DNA from: Cupriavidus sp. EM10
Lineage (GTDB): Bacteria > Pseudomonadota > Gammaproteobacteria > Burkholderiales > Burkholderiaceae
Length of the DNA stretch: 64,000 nucleotides
Direction: 5' to 3'
Assembly: GCF_018729255.1 (NCBI RefSeq)
Contig: NZ_CP076061.1
Location: forward strand, 1,674,001 to 1,738,000
The position numbers and the translations under genes were made by a program. Below, in pieces: positions 9,459 to 19,169 of the stretch. A model generated the notes under the pieces. It saw nothing but the letters and a program-made list of their open reading frames with translations, did not search any database and was not told the origin of the DNA. The number at the start of each line of letters is the position of its first letter. The stretch's first letter is position 1.

Positions 9459-9595
9459 GATGTCTCCCGTTTGTTCTCGACTGCTTGGGTATCGATGGGG
9501 CAACCGCCGCGATTGTCGTCGCGGTCAGTTGTAAGTCATCGTATCACGTCAGTGCGAATCCGCAACGTTGGAGTGGCGGTCGGAGAGACCTCGCA

Positions 9596-10434
9596 TCAGC
9601 CTTCCTTCCCGTCAATGCGCGAACTGGCCAGGAACGGTGCGTATTTCACCAGGTAGAACAGCAACGAAAGTACCCACAAAGCGCCCGCCAACGCAATGGC
9701 GTGCGGCTTGAGGTCGGGCAGCAGGAGCGGGCCCGCAACGCGGACCACGGCGGCCAGCGCCATCGACAGGTAGGCCAGGTGCTCCATGCGGCCCGTTTCA
9801 AGCCGGCGGCCTGTATGGCCGAGCGCCGTGCGGGTGACCATCGCGATGATGGCGCAGCCGATCACGCCGACGGTCAGCGCGTGCAGCGCCGTGGAGCGAT
9901 CCAGCCAACCCACCGCCGCCGCGGCGATCAATACAAAGCCCACCGGCAGGAACGCGTAGGCCACATGCAGGATGCTGACGATTGGCGTGCGCACCGTGCG
10001 ATGCGAATCCCAGCCATACAGGCGCTCAGGCTGCACAGGGGCAGGAAGGCGATATCGGCTGCAATGGCCGCCCATGCGGGCCCTGTCCACATCAGCACGC
10101 GGGCCAGCACCCAGACGCCCGCCAACGCCCCCAGCCACGCCCCCTGCGGCGTCTGCAGCCCCGTCCAGTTCTTGCCGGCCGTGAACAGGAAGCCCACCAC
10201 CACGGCGGCGGCGAAGCCGAACACCATCTCGTGCGCATGCCACGCCATGCTGCCGAGCCACGGCTGCGCGGCAGGCGTCCACCAGCCCAGATACATCGCC
10301 ACCCACGCGGCCATGGCCACCGCGCCAAACGCCGCAGCCAGCAGGTAGAAGGGACGGAAACCGAGCGCAAGGATGGGCGGGCCCCGATAGGTCGGCGCGC
10401 GCGATGGTGGGGAGATCTGCAGCAGGACGGACAT
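9596..10434 (-). pseudogene. nnrS: NnrS-family membrane protein with internal deletion
   Basis: NnrS is a multi-helix heme/copper membrane protein linked to nitric-oxide stress and normally about 390-400 aa. The N-terminal part is typical (LGFRPFYLLAA, WHAHEMVFGFAAAVVVGFL, AGKNWTG, DIAFLPL). The C-terminal part is typical too (RLYGWDSHRT, ALHALTVGVIG, TRTALGHTGRRL), but it lies one frame over. The family's middle segment, about 110 residues including the GGRVIP-type motif, is absent between FLPL and RLYGWD (near 10020-10055). This is therefore more than a single-base error: either a genuine deletion of roughly 340 bp or an assembly collapse. Start taken as ATG 10434 (MSVLLQISPP). Confidence 0.8.
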
Positions 10435-10808
10435 GATGAGAGCCGAGGCGTGGAAGCGCGGAAGGCGCGGAAGGCGCGGACGGCGCGGGAAGACGTGCGG
10501 TGTGACGGCATCGATTCTAGGAAAGATGCATCTGGAATGCAATTTATAGATGCGATGCCGTATGCAATCCGATGCCCTGGTGGAAACACCTATGCAAATT
10601 TGGCCCTACCCCTCCTCGCGTAGGGGTCAATCGATGACGTGTCCGCCCGTTAGCCAGACAAAGCAGACATTAGATCGAGCGCGGCGCCACGACGCCCGCC
10701 AATACCAATAGAACGGGTTCTCTCAGCGATGTCGGTCATGGCGCACGCCATGGCTTCAATCGTGTTTAGGCCTGACGTTGGGCCAATGAATCGGGAATGG
10801 AGAAGGCC
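10435..10808. other. Intergenic region between nnrS and the chemoreceptor
   Basis: No gene is seen. Besides the NsrR-like site it holds an ACCCCT...AGGGGT inverted repeat near 10609-10628 and the presumed promoters of the divergent nnrS and chemoreceptor genes. I could not recognise a sigma-28 promoter here. Confidence 0.5.
10523..10545 (-). promoter_or_regulatory. NsrR-like operator upstream of nnrS
   Basis: An AT-rich imperfect inverted repeat, AAGATGCATCT then GGAATGCAATTT, stands out in GC-rich DNA about 90 bases upstream of nnrS. NsrR, the nitric-oxide-responsive Rrf2 repressor, binds sites built from AAGATGCATTT half-sites, and nnrS is a classic NsrR target. The assignment rests on consensus resemblance and gene context. 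Confidence 0.55.
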
Positions 10809-12443
10809 GTGAAATTCAAGGATCTTTCGATCAAGACCAAACTCTTGTCGGGGTTTGGCACGCTGGCGCTTGTCGTGCTGGTGGTATCCGGGTTGTCGCT
10901 GCATGCGCTGAGCCGGTCCACCGAAGGCTTCGCCGCCTATATCAACGGGCTCAACGCGCGGGGCGAAATGGCCGCGCAGATACGCGCCGCCGTGGACCAG
11001 CGGGCCATCGCCGCCCGCAACCTGGTGCTGGTGACCACGCAGGCCGATGTCGATCTGGAAAAGGCCTCGGTGCTCAAGGCGCACGGCGAGGTGGGCGAGC
11101 GCCTGGGCAAGCTCAAGCAGATGATCATGGCCGAGGGCGTCAGCGAGGGCGCGCGCAAGCTGGTGGCCGAGATCGACCGTATCGAATCGCGCTATGGGCC
11201 GGTGGCGACGGATATCGTCGGGCTGGCGCTCGACGGCAAGAAGGACGCCGCCGTGGTCAAGATGAACGCCGAGTGCCGCCCGCTGCTGGCTGCGCTGGTC
11301 AAGGCCACCAGCGACTACGCAGAGTTCACGCGCGAACGCCAGCAGGAGATGATCCGCAGCCTCAATGACGATTACGCGCGCCAACGCATGTTCCTGATCG
11401 TGGTGGCGATTGCCGCCGTGGCGTTCGGCATCGTTGGCGGGCTGCTGCTGACGCGCGCCATCACCGGCCCGATCCAGCGTGCGGTCGACGTGGCACGCAC
11501 CGTGGCGCGGGGCGAGGTCGGCATGCATATCGAGGTGGATTCCCAGGACGAACCGGGCCGCCTGCTGGCCGCCCTGCGCGACATGAACGAGCGGCTCGCC
11601 GAGACGGTGGTGCGCGTGCGCGAAAGCAGCGGCAGCATCGCGCTGGCCACCGGCGAGATCGCCAACGGCAACATGGACCTGTCCAGCCGCACCGAGCAGC
11701 AGGCGGCGTCGCTGGAGGAAACGGCGGCCAGCATGGAGGAACTGACGGCCACCGTGCGCCATAACAGCGAGAACGCCCGCGAGGCCAGCGAACTGGCGCG
11801 CAACGCGGCCGATGTGGCGCAGCAGGGCAGCGGCACGGTGAGCCGCGTGGTCGATACGATGGAAGGCATCAGCGCCAGCTCGTCGAAGATTGCCGATATC
11901 ACCGGCATCATCGAAAGCATCGCGTTCCAGACCAATATCCTGGCGCTCAACGCGGCGGTGGAGGCCGCGCGTGCGGGTGAGCAGGGGCGTGGCTTCGCGG
12001 TGGTGGCCAGCGAGGTGCGCAGCCTGGCGCAGCGGTCGTCGAACGCCGCCAAGGAGATCAAGGAACTGATCGACGCGTCGGTGGCGCAGGTGCAGGCCGG
12101 TTCGACGCTGGCCAGCGAGGCTGGCCAGACCATGGCGGAGGTCACGCAGGCCGTGGCGCGCGTGACCCATATCGTCGGCGAGATCGCGGCGGCATCGGCC
12201 GAGCAGAACCGTGGCATCGAGCAGGTGAACCAGGCCATCGTGCAGATCGACCAGGTGACGCAGCAGAACGCGTCGCTGGTGCATGAAGCGGCCGTGGCTT
12301 CGAAATCGCTGGAGGAGCAGGGCAAGTTGCTGACCGACGCCGTGGCCTTCTTCAAGCTGCCGGGCAGCGGTGGGACATCGGGCCGTGCACTATCGTCCAA
12401 CCGCCGCGCCGTGGCGGGCGAAATGACTTACGGGCGGGCCTGA
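10809..12443 (+). CDS. Methyl-accepting chemotaxis protein
   Basis: Transmembrane chemoreceptor of about 544 aa. TM1 is about 9-32 ([18 protein letters not shown]), followed by a helical periplasmic sensor of four-helix-bundle type (about 33-185). TM2 is about 190-212 ([20 protein letters not shown]), followed by HAMP (about 213-265) and the signalling hairpin with the conserved tip [18 protein letters not shown]. No C-terminal NWETF-like methylation tether is present. The GTG at 10809 has GGAGAAGG directly upstream and gives the family-like start [12 protein letters not shown]; an ATG at 10797 in the same frame is the alternative. The sensed ligand is unknown. It lies between two flagellar gene blocks but apart from any che operon in this window. 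Confidence 0.9.
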   Translation: MKFKDLSIKTKLLSGFGTLALVVLVVSGLSLHALSRSTEGFAAYINGLNARGEMAAQIRAAVDQRAIAARNLVLVTTQADVDLEKASVLKAHGEVGERLGKLKQMIMAEGVSEGARKLVAEIDRIESRYGPVATDIVGLALDGKKDAAVVKMNAECRPLLAALVKATSDYAEFTRERQQEMIRSLNDDYARQRMFLIVVAIAAVAFGIVGGLLLTRAITGPIQRAVDVARTVARGEVGMHIEVDSQDEPGRLLAALRDMNERLAETVVRVRESSGSIALATGEIANGNMDLSSRTEQQAASLEETAASMEELTATVRHNSENAREASELARNAADVAQQGSGTVSRVVDTMEGISASSSKIADITGIIESIAFQTNILALNAAVEAARAGEQGRGFAVVASEVRSLAQRSSNAAKEIKELIDASVAQVQAGSTLASEAGQTMAEVTQAVARVTHIVGEIAAASAEQNRGIEQVNQAIVQIDQVTQQNASLVHEAAVASKSLEEQGKLLTDAVAFFKLPGSGGTSGRALSSNRRAVAGEMTYGRA

Positions 12444-12444
12444 G

Positions 12445-14115
12445 TCAGGCGGACGTCTTCGGGCCGCGCCGTGCCGCCGGTGCGCGCGCTGCCTCGGCGG
12501 CGGCGGCGCGCAATTCGGGCGGAAAGGCGCGGATTTCCGAATGGAAGAAGCCGCGTTCGGCGGCGCGCAGCGCACCCAGCTGCGTGGCCAGCCGTTCCAT
12601 CGCCTCGTAGGCCTGCGCCGAGGCGCCCTGTTCGTGGGTCAGGTACCAGGCCGACTCCAGCAGCAGGTTGGCCAGTTGCAGCGCGTTGTAGGCCACGCGA
12701 CCGGTGTCGTGCTCCTCCAGCGCGAAGGCCGCCACAGACGACCATCGCACAAAGCCCTTGGCCGGTGCGAACGGCGCGTGAAACGGCCGCAAGGCATCGA
12801 TGGCCGCCGCCACCGTCAGCGGCTGGCCGGCGCGGAACGCGGCAAGCGATGCCGCCGGGCCGGCGCTGACGCTGCCACGGGCCACGCGCAGCAGGAAAAT
12901 CGTGTTCCACGCCGATCCGCCGCCCACGCCAAAGCGGTCGCAAATCCATTCCGACAACCCCAGCCAGCGCATGGCCTGCCGCTGGACGTCGCCCGGCGCC
13001 ATCTCGCGCGCCATATCGACCAGCCGATACTGCCAGAACAGCCACAACGACCAGCCGATGTTGGCCGCCGCGTGCTGCACGGCGTCGACCGAGTCGGCTT
13101 CGTATGCGGCCTGCAGCGCGCCGGCGAACGCGTCGAGCGCCGCGCGCGCGGCGTCCTGGCGCTGCACGTCGCTTGCCTGTGCGGCCTGCGGTCCATCCGG
13201 CCGCAGGGCGATGCTCTTGTGGACCAGCGCTTCCAGGTTCAGCGTCTCGAAGCGGATGCGCGGGTTATAGCGGACGACGGGCCGCAGTTCGGCATCGCCA
13301 GACAGGCGCGCCAGTTCGCGCTGCGCCGCATCGAGTTCGCCCCGCGCGTAGTGCTCCCAGGCGCGCACCACATGCGCCATCGCCGCGAAGGTGGGCAGCG
13401 CCGCGTTGACGCCCCCGGCCACCACGATCCGCTCGAAGCGGCGCAGCGCCGCGCGGCTCTTGTCCAGGCGATCGCTGCGGCGCCAGGCCAGGCTTTCCTT
13501 GAGCAGCGACAGCGCCTGCTGGAAGTCGTCGGCCGCCGTGCGCTGGGCGGCCCGGAACGACTCAGCCACGCCGTGATCGAGCACCCCCGCGAAGCCGTCC
13601 TGCGCGCCGCGCATGGCCTGGGTGAGATGGCGCCAGAACGCCATGTCCCGCATCACGTATTGGAGGCCCTTGCTGCTGGTGCCGGCAGCCGGGGCCGCTT
13701 CGCCGGCCGGCGCCTGGCCAAGCCAGCGCGCCACGCCCGCCGCGCCCAGCGGCTTGCCGTGGGCCGTAAAGCGCAGCCTGCCTGCCGTGGCGGCAGACAT
13801 CCAGAACGGCCCCCGGCTGCGGCCGTCGGCGCGCAAGGCCGAGATGCCGATGGCCTTGTCATGGCCCCAGCCCACCGGCACACCCCAGCGCGAGAAATCC
13901 CCGAACGCCCGCGAGACGATCATGCGGACATTGGCCGCATCGGCGAAGCGCGCCCGCACCGTGGCCGCGCCCAGGTCCTGGCGATCGCGCGAGGCGGCCA
14001 GCCAGATCCGCGCCAGCAGCCAGACCGACTGGTAGCGCGCGGCGTGTTCGCCCACCCGGTAGGGACCGGACAGGTCGATGTCGACAAGAGTGCGGGACGA
14101 TGCGGGGGCGGGCAT
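12445..14115 (-). CDS. Hypothetical protein, 556 aa, family not recognised
   Basis: I do not recognise this protein. It is a long, Ala/Arg-rich, probably cytoplasmic protein with no signal peptide and no convincing membrane helix. The N-terminal third has beta-like patches (RFADAANVRMIVSRAF, GRLRFTAHGK). The rest is mainly helical, with stretches such as DDFQQALSLLKESLAWRR and ALQLANLLLESAWYLTHEQ that resemble TPR/alpha-solenoid helices without a clear repeat. Codon use matches its neighbours, the frame is intact over 1.67 kb and the stop lies two bases from the end of the convergent chemoreceptor, so it is very likely a real gene. It starts at ATG 14115, divergent from the beta-lactamase gene. 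Confidence 0.65.
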   Translation of the reverse strand: MPAPASSRTLVDIDLSGPYRVGEHAARYQSVWLLARIWLAASRDRQDLGAATVRARFADAANVRMIVSRAFGDFSRWGVPVGWGHDKAIGISALRADGRSRGPFWMSAATAGRLRFTAHGKPLGAAGVARWLGQAPAGEAAPAAGTSSKGLQYVMRDMAFWRHLTQAMRGAQDGFAGVLDHGVAESFRAAQRTAADDFQQALSLLKESLAWRRSDRLDKSRAALRRFERIVVAGGVNAALPTFAAMAHVVRAWEHYARGELDAAQRELARLSGDAELRPVVRYNPRIRFETLNLEALVHKSIALRPDGPQAAQASDVQRQDAARAALDAFAGALQAAYEADSVDAVQHAAANIGWSLWLFWQYRLVDMAREMAPGDVQRQAMRWLGLSEWICDRFGVGGGSAWNTIFLLRVARGSVSAGPAASLAAFRAGQPLTVAAAIDALRPFHAPFAPAKGFVRWSSVAAFALEEHDTGRVAYNALQLANLLLESAWYLTHEQGASAQAYEAMERLATQLGALRAAERGFFHSEIRAFPPELRAAAAEAARAPAARRGPKTSA

Positions 14116-14256
14116 GGCCGCATGTTACGCGTGTTACAGCTACGCCGGTTGGCGACTTGCGGGCCACCGCCTATGCTCCGCACCACGATCCGGGCCTGGA
14201 TTGCCATCCGTCTGCATGACGACAACCCCAACAATCACAACGCAAAGCGTGTTGAT

Positions 14257-15090
14257 ATGCGAAACAGACTTGCCCGCCTTTTCCTCCGGCCACTGATGCC
14301 GTTGCTGCTGGCCTGCGCGGCCACGGCGCCGCATGCCGCCGAAATCCCCCTCGATGCCAAGCCGCTGTTCGATGCCGCCGGTGTCGACGGCACGATGGTG
14401 GTCTACGACGTGCGCCAGCAGCGCATGCACACCTACAACCCGAAGCGCGCGGCCACGCCGTACTCGCCGGCGTCGACGTTCAAGATCTTCAATTCGCTGA
14501 TCGGGCTCGAAACCGGCGCCGTGGCCGATGTCGACAACGACAAGCTGCCTTGGGACGGCAAGGTGTGGATGCACCATGGCAAGCCGATCCTGCCCGAGGT
14601 CTGCAATGGCGAGGTGGCGCTGCGCCTGGCGCTGAAGAACTCCTGCGTGCCGGCCTACCAGGCGCTGGCGCGCCGCGTGGGCACCGACCAGTACCGCAAG
14701 TACCTGCGTGCCGCGCACTTCGGCAATGCCGGCGTCGACGGCCCGGTCGACCGCTTCTGGCTCAACGGCCAGCTGCAGATCACCACGTACCAGCAGGTCG
14801 ATTTCCTGAACGCCGCCGCCGCGCACAAGGTGCCGCTGATCTCGGAGCACAGCTTCGCGGCGCTCGACGACATCCTGACCATCGAAAGCACGCCGGCCTA
14901 CACGCTGCGGGCCAAGACGGGCTGGGCCACGTCGGGCAAGGTCGACGTGGGCTGGTGGGTGGGCTGGGTCACGCGTGGCGACGATACCTACGTGTTCGCG
15001 ATGAACCTGGACATGCCGCGTCCCGAAGTGGGCGCGAAGCGCCAGGAGATTGCCCGCGCAGTGCTCAGGCAGGTGGGCGCGCTGCCCTGA
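14257..15090 (+). CDS. Class D (OXA-type) beta-lactamase
   Basis: Periplasmic serine beta-lactamase, 277 aa with a signal peptide ending near HAA-E. The active-site STFK is Ser73-Lys76, the second motif SxV is Ser129-Cys-Val131, and the KTG box is Lys220-Gly222 (RAKTGWATSGKVDVGWWVG). The usual YGN is FGN (155-157), a substitution within class D diversity. Chromosomal OXA enzymes are known in Ralstonia and relatives. Spectrum cannot be read from sequence. No mobile element, integron site or dedicated regulator is visible around it, and composition matches the neighbours, so it looks resident. It ends 21 bases before the convergent fliR end; a short CCCCG/CGGGG hairpin sits in that gap. Confidence 0.92.
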   Translation: MRNRLARLFLRPLMPLLLACAATAPHAAEIPLDAKPLFDAAGVDGTMVVYDVRQQRMHTYNPKRAATPYSPASTFKIFNSLIGLETGAVADVDNDKLPWDGKVWMHHGKPILPEVCNGEVALRLALKNSCVPAYQALARRVGTDQYRKYLRAAHFGNAGVDGPVDRFWLNGQLQITTYQQVDFLNAAAAHKVPLISEHSFAALDDILTIESTPAYTLRAKTGWATSGKVDVGWWVGWVTRGDDTYVFAMNLDMPRPEVGAKRQEIARAVLRQVGALP

Positions 15091-15111
15091 CCCCGTAAAG
15101 GCCGCCGGGGA

Positions 15112-15897
15112 TCAGGGCGCGAGCTGGTCCAGCACCTGGGCAGCGGTCTGCAGCCCGGTGTCGACCAGATGCTGCATGTAGACGCCCATCTCCGGCATGC
15201 ACAGGGCCATCACCAGCATGCCGCCCAGCAGGGTCACCGGAAAGCCGACCGCGAAGATCGACAGTTGCGGCGAGGCGCGGTTCAGGATACCCATGGCCAG
15301 GTTCAGCGTCAGCAGCGCGGCGATCATCGGCAGCGCCAGCAGGGTGCTGGAGGCGAAGACCATCGAGCCGGCCCGGGCGACCATGCCCCAGCCGCTGCCG
15401 GAAAGCGGCGTGGCGGCGATCGGCACGCCCTGGAAGCTGTCCACCAGGGCGGCCAGCATTGTCAGGTGGCCGTCCAGCGACAGGAACATCAGCGTGGCGA
15501 CGATATTCAGGAAGCGCGACAGCACCATCGTCTGCCCGCCCGACGAGCGGTCGTAGAACGCGGCGAACGACAGGCCCATCTGCAGGCCGATGACTTCGCC
15601 GGCCATCTGCACGGCGGCAAAGATCAGCCGCATCGTGAAGCCCATGGCAACGCCGATGCCGATTTCGTTCATGACGACCAGCAGGCCCTCGTACGAATAG
15701 ACAGGCGCGGTAGGGATGTTGCCGATGGTGGGCGACACGATCGTGGCCAGCGCGGCGGCCAGCAGGATCTTGGCGCGGCGCGGAATGGTCGATTCGCTGA
15801 ACAGGGGCGCGGTCGCGATCAGCGCCATCAGCCGGAACATCGGCCAGAGGAAGGCGGCGATCCACCCGTACATCTGGTCGGTGGTGACCTCGAACAC
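15112..15897 (-). CDS. fliR: Flagellar export apparatus protein FliR
   Basis: Inner-membrane component of the flagellar type III export gate, 261 aa with about six hydrophobic segments. Typical features are MRLIFAAVQMAGEVIGLQMG with the following FAAFYDR, and the conserved late segment LSIFAVGFPVTLLGGM. Full family length. Last gene of fliLMNOPQR, 34 bases after fliQ. With FliP and FliQ it forms the pore complex of the export gate. Confidence 0.96.
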   Translation of the reverse strand: MFEVTTDQMYGWIAAFLWPMFRLMALIATAPLFSESTIPRRAKILLAAALATIVSPTIGNIPTAPVYSYEGLLVVMNEIGIGVAMGFTMRLIFAAVQMAGEVIGLQMGLSFAAFYDRSSGGQTMVLSRFLNIVATLMFLSLDGHLTMLAALVDSFQGVPIAATPLSGSGWGMVARAGSMVFASSTLLALPMIAALLTLNLAMGILNRASPQLSIFAVGFPVTLLGGMLVMALCMPEMGVYMQHLVDTGLQTAAQVLDQLAP

Positions 15898-15931
15898 GGT
15901 GCCTGGGTCCTGCGGTAAGGAAGGGGGAGGG

Positions 15932-16201
15932 TCAGTGCGCCAGGGCGGGAATGCCCTGGAACACTTCGCGCATGTAGTCGACGAACGTGTTGATCATCCA
16001 CGGCCCGACCAGCACCATCGTCACGAACAGTGCGACCAGCTTGGGAATGAACGTCAGCGTCATTTCATTGATCTGCGTGGCGGCCTGGAACAGGCTCACC
16101 ACCAGACCGGCCGCCAGCGCCACCAGCAGCAGCGGGGCGGACAGCATCAGCGTCATTTTCATCGCCTGCGTGGCGATGGTCATGACCATCTCGGGTGTCA
16201 T
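15932..16201 (-). CDS. fliQ: Flagellar export apparatus protein FliQ
   Basis: An 89-aa two-helix membrane protein (MTPEMVMTIATQAMKMTL; LLLVALAAGLVVSLFQAATQ; LVALFVTMVLVGPWM), matching the usual 89-residue FliQ. It assembles with FliP and FliR in the export gate. It follows fliP by 12 bases. Confidence 0.96.
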   Translation of the reverse strand: MTPEMVMTIATQAMKMTLMLSAPLLLVALAAGLVVSLFQAATQINEMTLTFIPKLVALFVTMVLVGPWMINTFVDYMREVFQGIPALAH

Positions 16202-16213
16202 CTCGGGCCTCCG

Positions 16214-17023
16214 TCAGTTCATGAAGCTCTGCGCCAGGGACCCCAGCAGCAGTTGCCAGCCATCGACCAGCACGAACAGCATCAGCTTGAACGGCAGCGA
16301 TATGGTGGCGGGTGGCACCATCATCATGCCCATCGCCATCAGCACGCTGGCCACGACGAGGTCGATGATCAGGAACGGAATGAAGATCGTGAAGCCGATC
16401 TGGAACGCGGTCTTCAGCTCGCTGGTGACGAAGGCCGGCACCAGCACCGAGAACGGCACGTCGTCAGGGCCCTGCATTTCCGGCGTCTTGGCCATCTGGG
16501 CGAACAGCGCCAGGTCCTTCTCGCGCGTCTGGCGCAGCATGAAGCCACGCACCGGCACCGCGGCGCGCTGCGCGGCGGTTTCCAGGCTGATGCGGTTCTC
16601 GGACAGCGGCTTGTAGGCGTCGTTGTAGACCTTGTCGAGTACCGGCGACATCACGAAGAACGTCAGGAACAGCGACAGGCCCACCAGCACCTGGTTGGGC
16701 GGCGACGATGCCGTGCCCAGCGCGTTGCGCAGCAGGCCCAGCACGATGATGATGCGCGTGAAGCCCGTCATCATCAGCATGGCCGCCGGCAGGAACGACA
16801 GCGACGTGAGCAGGACCAGCGTCTGGATCGACAGCGACCAGACCTGCCCGCCACCAGCGGCAGCGCGGCTGGTCACGCCCGGCAGCGACTGCGCCAGCAC
16901 GGCGTCGGGCGCGAGCCAGAGCGCCAGCGGCACCAGGGCCAGCAGGGCGGCCCCCACGCGCGACGGACGCACGAAGGGCTTCACGGGTAGCCGCTGGACA
17001 GCGGCGGCACGCGGCGTGTTCAT
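16214..17023 (-). CDS. fliP: Flagellar export apparatus protein FliP
   Basis: Export-gate protein of 269 aa with a cleavable signal sequence ([20 protein letters not shown]), as FliP has. Family signatures include [20 protein letters not shown], the long periplasmic domain, [20 protein letters not shown] and [14 protein letters not shown] near the C-terminus. The start overlaps the fliO stop by four bases, so translation is coupled. Confidence 0.96.
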   Translation of the reverse strand: MNTPRAAAVQRLPVKPFVRPSRVGAALLALVPLALWLAPDAVLAQSLPGVTSRAAAGGGQVWSLSIQTLVLLTSLSFLPAAMLMMTGFTRIIIVLGLLRNALGTASSPPNQVLVGLSLFLTFFVMSPVLDKVYNDAYKPLSENRISLETAAQRAAVPVRGFMLRQTREKDLALFAQMAKTPEMQGPDDVPFSVLVPAFVTSELKTAFQIGFTIFIPFLIIDLVVASVLMAMGMMMVPPATISLPFKLMLFVLVDGWQLLLGSLAQSFMN

Positions 17024-17553
17024 TTCTTGAGGTTTTCCTGCATGGCGCGCATCAGGCGTTCGCCGAAGCCGCTTTGCATCGGCGGGTTCGTCGGCGAACC
17101 GGTGGGCGCGCCGCTGTCCGGCTGGGCCGGAAGCGTATGGAGCGGGCGGATTTCGTTGGGCGAGACACCCAGCACCAGCCAGGTATCGCCCACTTCGACG
17201 GTCATGACCTTCTGGCGCGTGCTGAGCGCCAGGCTGTTCACGACCTTGATCGATGCGGAGCCGGAGCCATGGCGCACCAGGCCCACGCGGCGCGCGACCC
17301 AGGCGATGCCCAGGATCAGCGCGATGACCGCGAACAGGCCCAGGCCCGCCTGGGCCAGGCTGCCACCACTGCTGATGGCCGGCGCGTTGCCGGCAAACGA
17401 GTGGCTGGCGGCGGCACTGCTGGCGGGATTGCCCGCCTGGGCAGTGCTGAGCACGACATCAGCGGCCTGCGCACCGGTCACGGCAAGGCCCGAAAGGACC
17501 AGGCCCGAGGCAATGCGCACGGCTGCTGCTGACCGGCGCGAGGCGGCTGTCAT
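17020..17553 (-). CDS. fliO: Flagellar protein FliO
   Basis: Small 177-aa FliO with a single strong membrane helix ([21 protein letters not shown]) and the cytoplasmic segment [21 protein letters not shown] typical of the family. It also has an N-terminal hydrophobic, signal-like stretch ([19 protein letters not shown]), so the helix-linker-helix layout differs from the shorter enterobacterial FliO. FliO helps FliP assembly. ATG at 17553 overlaps the fliN stop by four bases. Confidence 0.93.
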   Translation of the reverse strand: MTAASRRSAAAVRIASGLVLSGLAVTGAQAADVVLSTAQAGNPASSAAASHSFAGNAPAISSGGSLAQAGLGLFAVIALILGIAWVARRVGLVRHGSGSASIKVVNSLALSTRQKVMTVEVGDTWLVLGVSPNEIRPLHTLPAQPDSGAPTGSPTNPPMQSGFGERLMRAMQENLKK

Positions 17554-18017
17554 TTGTTGAGCTTCCGGATACGTTCGGACGGCGTGATGATGTCCGTCAG
17601 GCGAATGCCGAACTTGTCGTTCACCACCACCACTTCGCCCTGGGCGATCAGGTAGCCGTTCACGAGCACGTCCATCGGTTCGCCGGCCAGGCCGTCGAGC
17701 TCCACCACCGAGCCCTGTGCCAGTTGCAGCAGGTTCTTGATGGGTACCTTGGTGCGGCCCAGTTCGACGGTCAGCTGCACCGGGATATCGAGGATCATCC
17801 CGATATCGTTGTGGAAGCCGCTCGGCGCGTCCTGAGCCAGGGGCGGGAACACGGTGGAAGCCGCCGGCGTGGCGGTCGGCATGGCCGGGGTTGCCGGCGT
17901 CATGGGGGCGGCCGCTTCGGCAGCGGGCGCAGCCTGTTCGACGCTGGTCTGCTCCGCCAGGGCGCTGGCCCAATCGTCCATCGGATCGACCGGCTTGTCC
18001 TGAGTGCCGTCAGTCAT
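17550..18017 (-). CDS. fliN: Flagellar motor switch protein FliN
   Basis: C-ring switch protein, 155 aa. The first ~75 residues are a low-complexity Ala/Pro/Thr linker (for example PMTPATPAMPTATPAAS). The SpoA/surface-presentation domain follows (MILDIPVQLTVELGRTKVPI, LLQLAQGSVVELDGLAGEPM, GEVVVVNDKFGIRLTDII). Start at 18017 overlaps the end of fliM by eight bases. It works with FliM and FliG in switching rotation. Confidence 0.96.
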   Translation of the reverse strand: MTDGTQDKPVDPMDDWASALAEQTSVEQAAPAAEAAAPMTPATPAMPTATPAASTVFPPLAQDAPSGFHNDIGMILDIPVQLTVELGRTKVPIKNLLQLAQGSVVELDGLAGEPMDVLVNGYLIAQGEVVVVNDKFGIRLTDIITPSERIRKLNK

Positions 18018-19020
18018 GATCGGTTTCCTTGTTGGGATCGCTGTCTTGGTAATTGATCATTCGTTCCACGCGCAGTGCGTACTGGCCGTTCATCGTGCCG
18101 AAGCCGCACTGCATGACGGGCACGCCGTCGACCTTGCCGAAGATCTTTTCCGGCAGTTCGATCGGCAGCACGTCGCCTTCGCGCATGGCCAGAACTTCGG
18201 CCACGGTGCTGCGCAGGTGCGTGAATTCGGCCACCAGTTCCACTTCGGCGGCTCGCAGCTGGTTGGAAAGCTGGCCGAGCCAGCGCTTGTCCACCTCGAC
18301 TTCGTCCTGCAGCGGATTCATCAGCAGATCGCGCAGCGGCTCGATCATCGAGAAGGGGATACAGATATGCAGTTGCCCGCCCACGGCGCCCAGTTCGATA
18401 TGGAACGCAGTGGTGACCACGGCATCGTTCGGGCCGGCCACGTTGGCGAACTTGGTGTGCATCTCCGAGCGGACATAGTCGAACTCGATCGGATGCACGG
18501 TGCGCCAGGCCTGGCTGTAGCTGTTCAGCGTCAGGTCGAGCATGCGGCGGATGATGCGCTGCTCGGTCTGGGTGAAGTCGCGGCCTTCCACGCGGGTGTG
18601 GAAGCGTCCGTCGCCGCCAAACAGGTTGTCGACCACCAGGAAGATCAGGTTCGGGTCGTACACGAACAGCGCGGTGCCCCGCAGCGGCTTCATGTGAACC
18701 AGGTTCAGGTTGGTCGGCACCGGCAGGTTGCGCACGAAATCGCCGTACTTCTCGATCCTGACCGTGCCAACCGAGATGTCGGCGCCACGGCGGATGAAGT
18801 TGAACAGCGCGGTGCGCAGAGCCCGGGCAAAACGCTCGTTGATGATTTCGAGCGTGTGCAGGCGGCCGCGGACGACGCGCTCCTGGTTGGCCAGGTTGTA
18901 CGGCCGCACGCCGCCTTCTTCGACGACCGGTGCGCTGGCCGCGGGCGTATCGGCTTCGCCGGATACGCCTTTCAGTAGTTCGTCTACCTCGTCCTGCGAG
19001 AGGAACTTGTCGTAGGCCAT
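18010..19020 (-). CDS. fliM: Flagellar motor switch protein FliM
   Basis: C-ring protein of 336 aa and normal length. The N-terminal CheY-P binding segment is FLSQDEVDELLKGV. The middle CheC-like domain contains RRGADISVGTVRIEKYGDF and the GGDGRF motif. The C-terminal SpoA domain binds FliN. It lies 149 bases after fliL, a gap without a gene and larger than other spacings in this operon. Confidence 0.97.
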   Translation of the reverse strand: MAYDKFLSQDEVDELLKGVSGEADTPAASAPVVEEGGVRPYNLANQERVVRGRLHTLEIINERFARALRTALFNFIRRGADISVGTVRIEKYGDFVRNLPVPTNLNLVHMKPLRGTALFVYDPNLIFLVVDNLFGGDGRFHTRVEGRDFTQTEQRIIRRMLDLTLNSYSQAWRTVHPIEFDYVRSEMHTKFANVAGPNDAVVTTAFHIELGAVGGQLHICIPFSMIEPLRDLLMNPLQDEVEVDKRWLGQLSNQLRAAEVELVAEFTHLRSTVAEVLAMREGDVLPIELPEKIFGKVDGVPVMQCGFGTMNGQYALRVERMINYQDSDPNKETDHD

Positions 19021-19169
19021 CTAGTGTCCTGCCCCGTGAACGGCTGTGAGGATGAAACGGTCCATGGCCGGCTTCAGACGTCGCGCTTCACGCGGCGGCA
19101 GGAGAGAAGTTCGGCGGGCAGTTTCATATCTATCGGTTAGGCTCAGGGTTCGCGGTGCGGACAGCAGTG

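Noticed and set aside
15091..15110. CCCCG/CGGGG hairpin between the beta-lactamase and fliR ends
   Set aside because: Only a five-base stem with a 10-base loop and no T-run on either strand, so it is not a supportable terminator.
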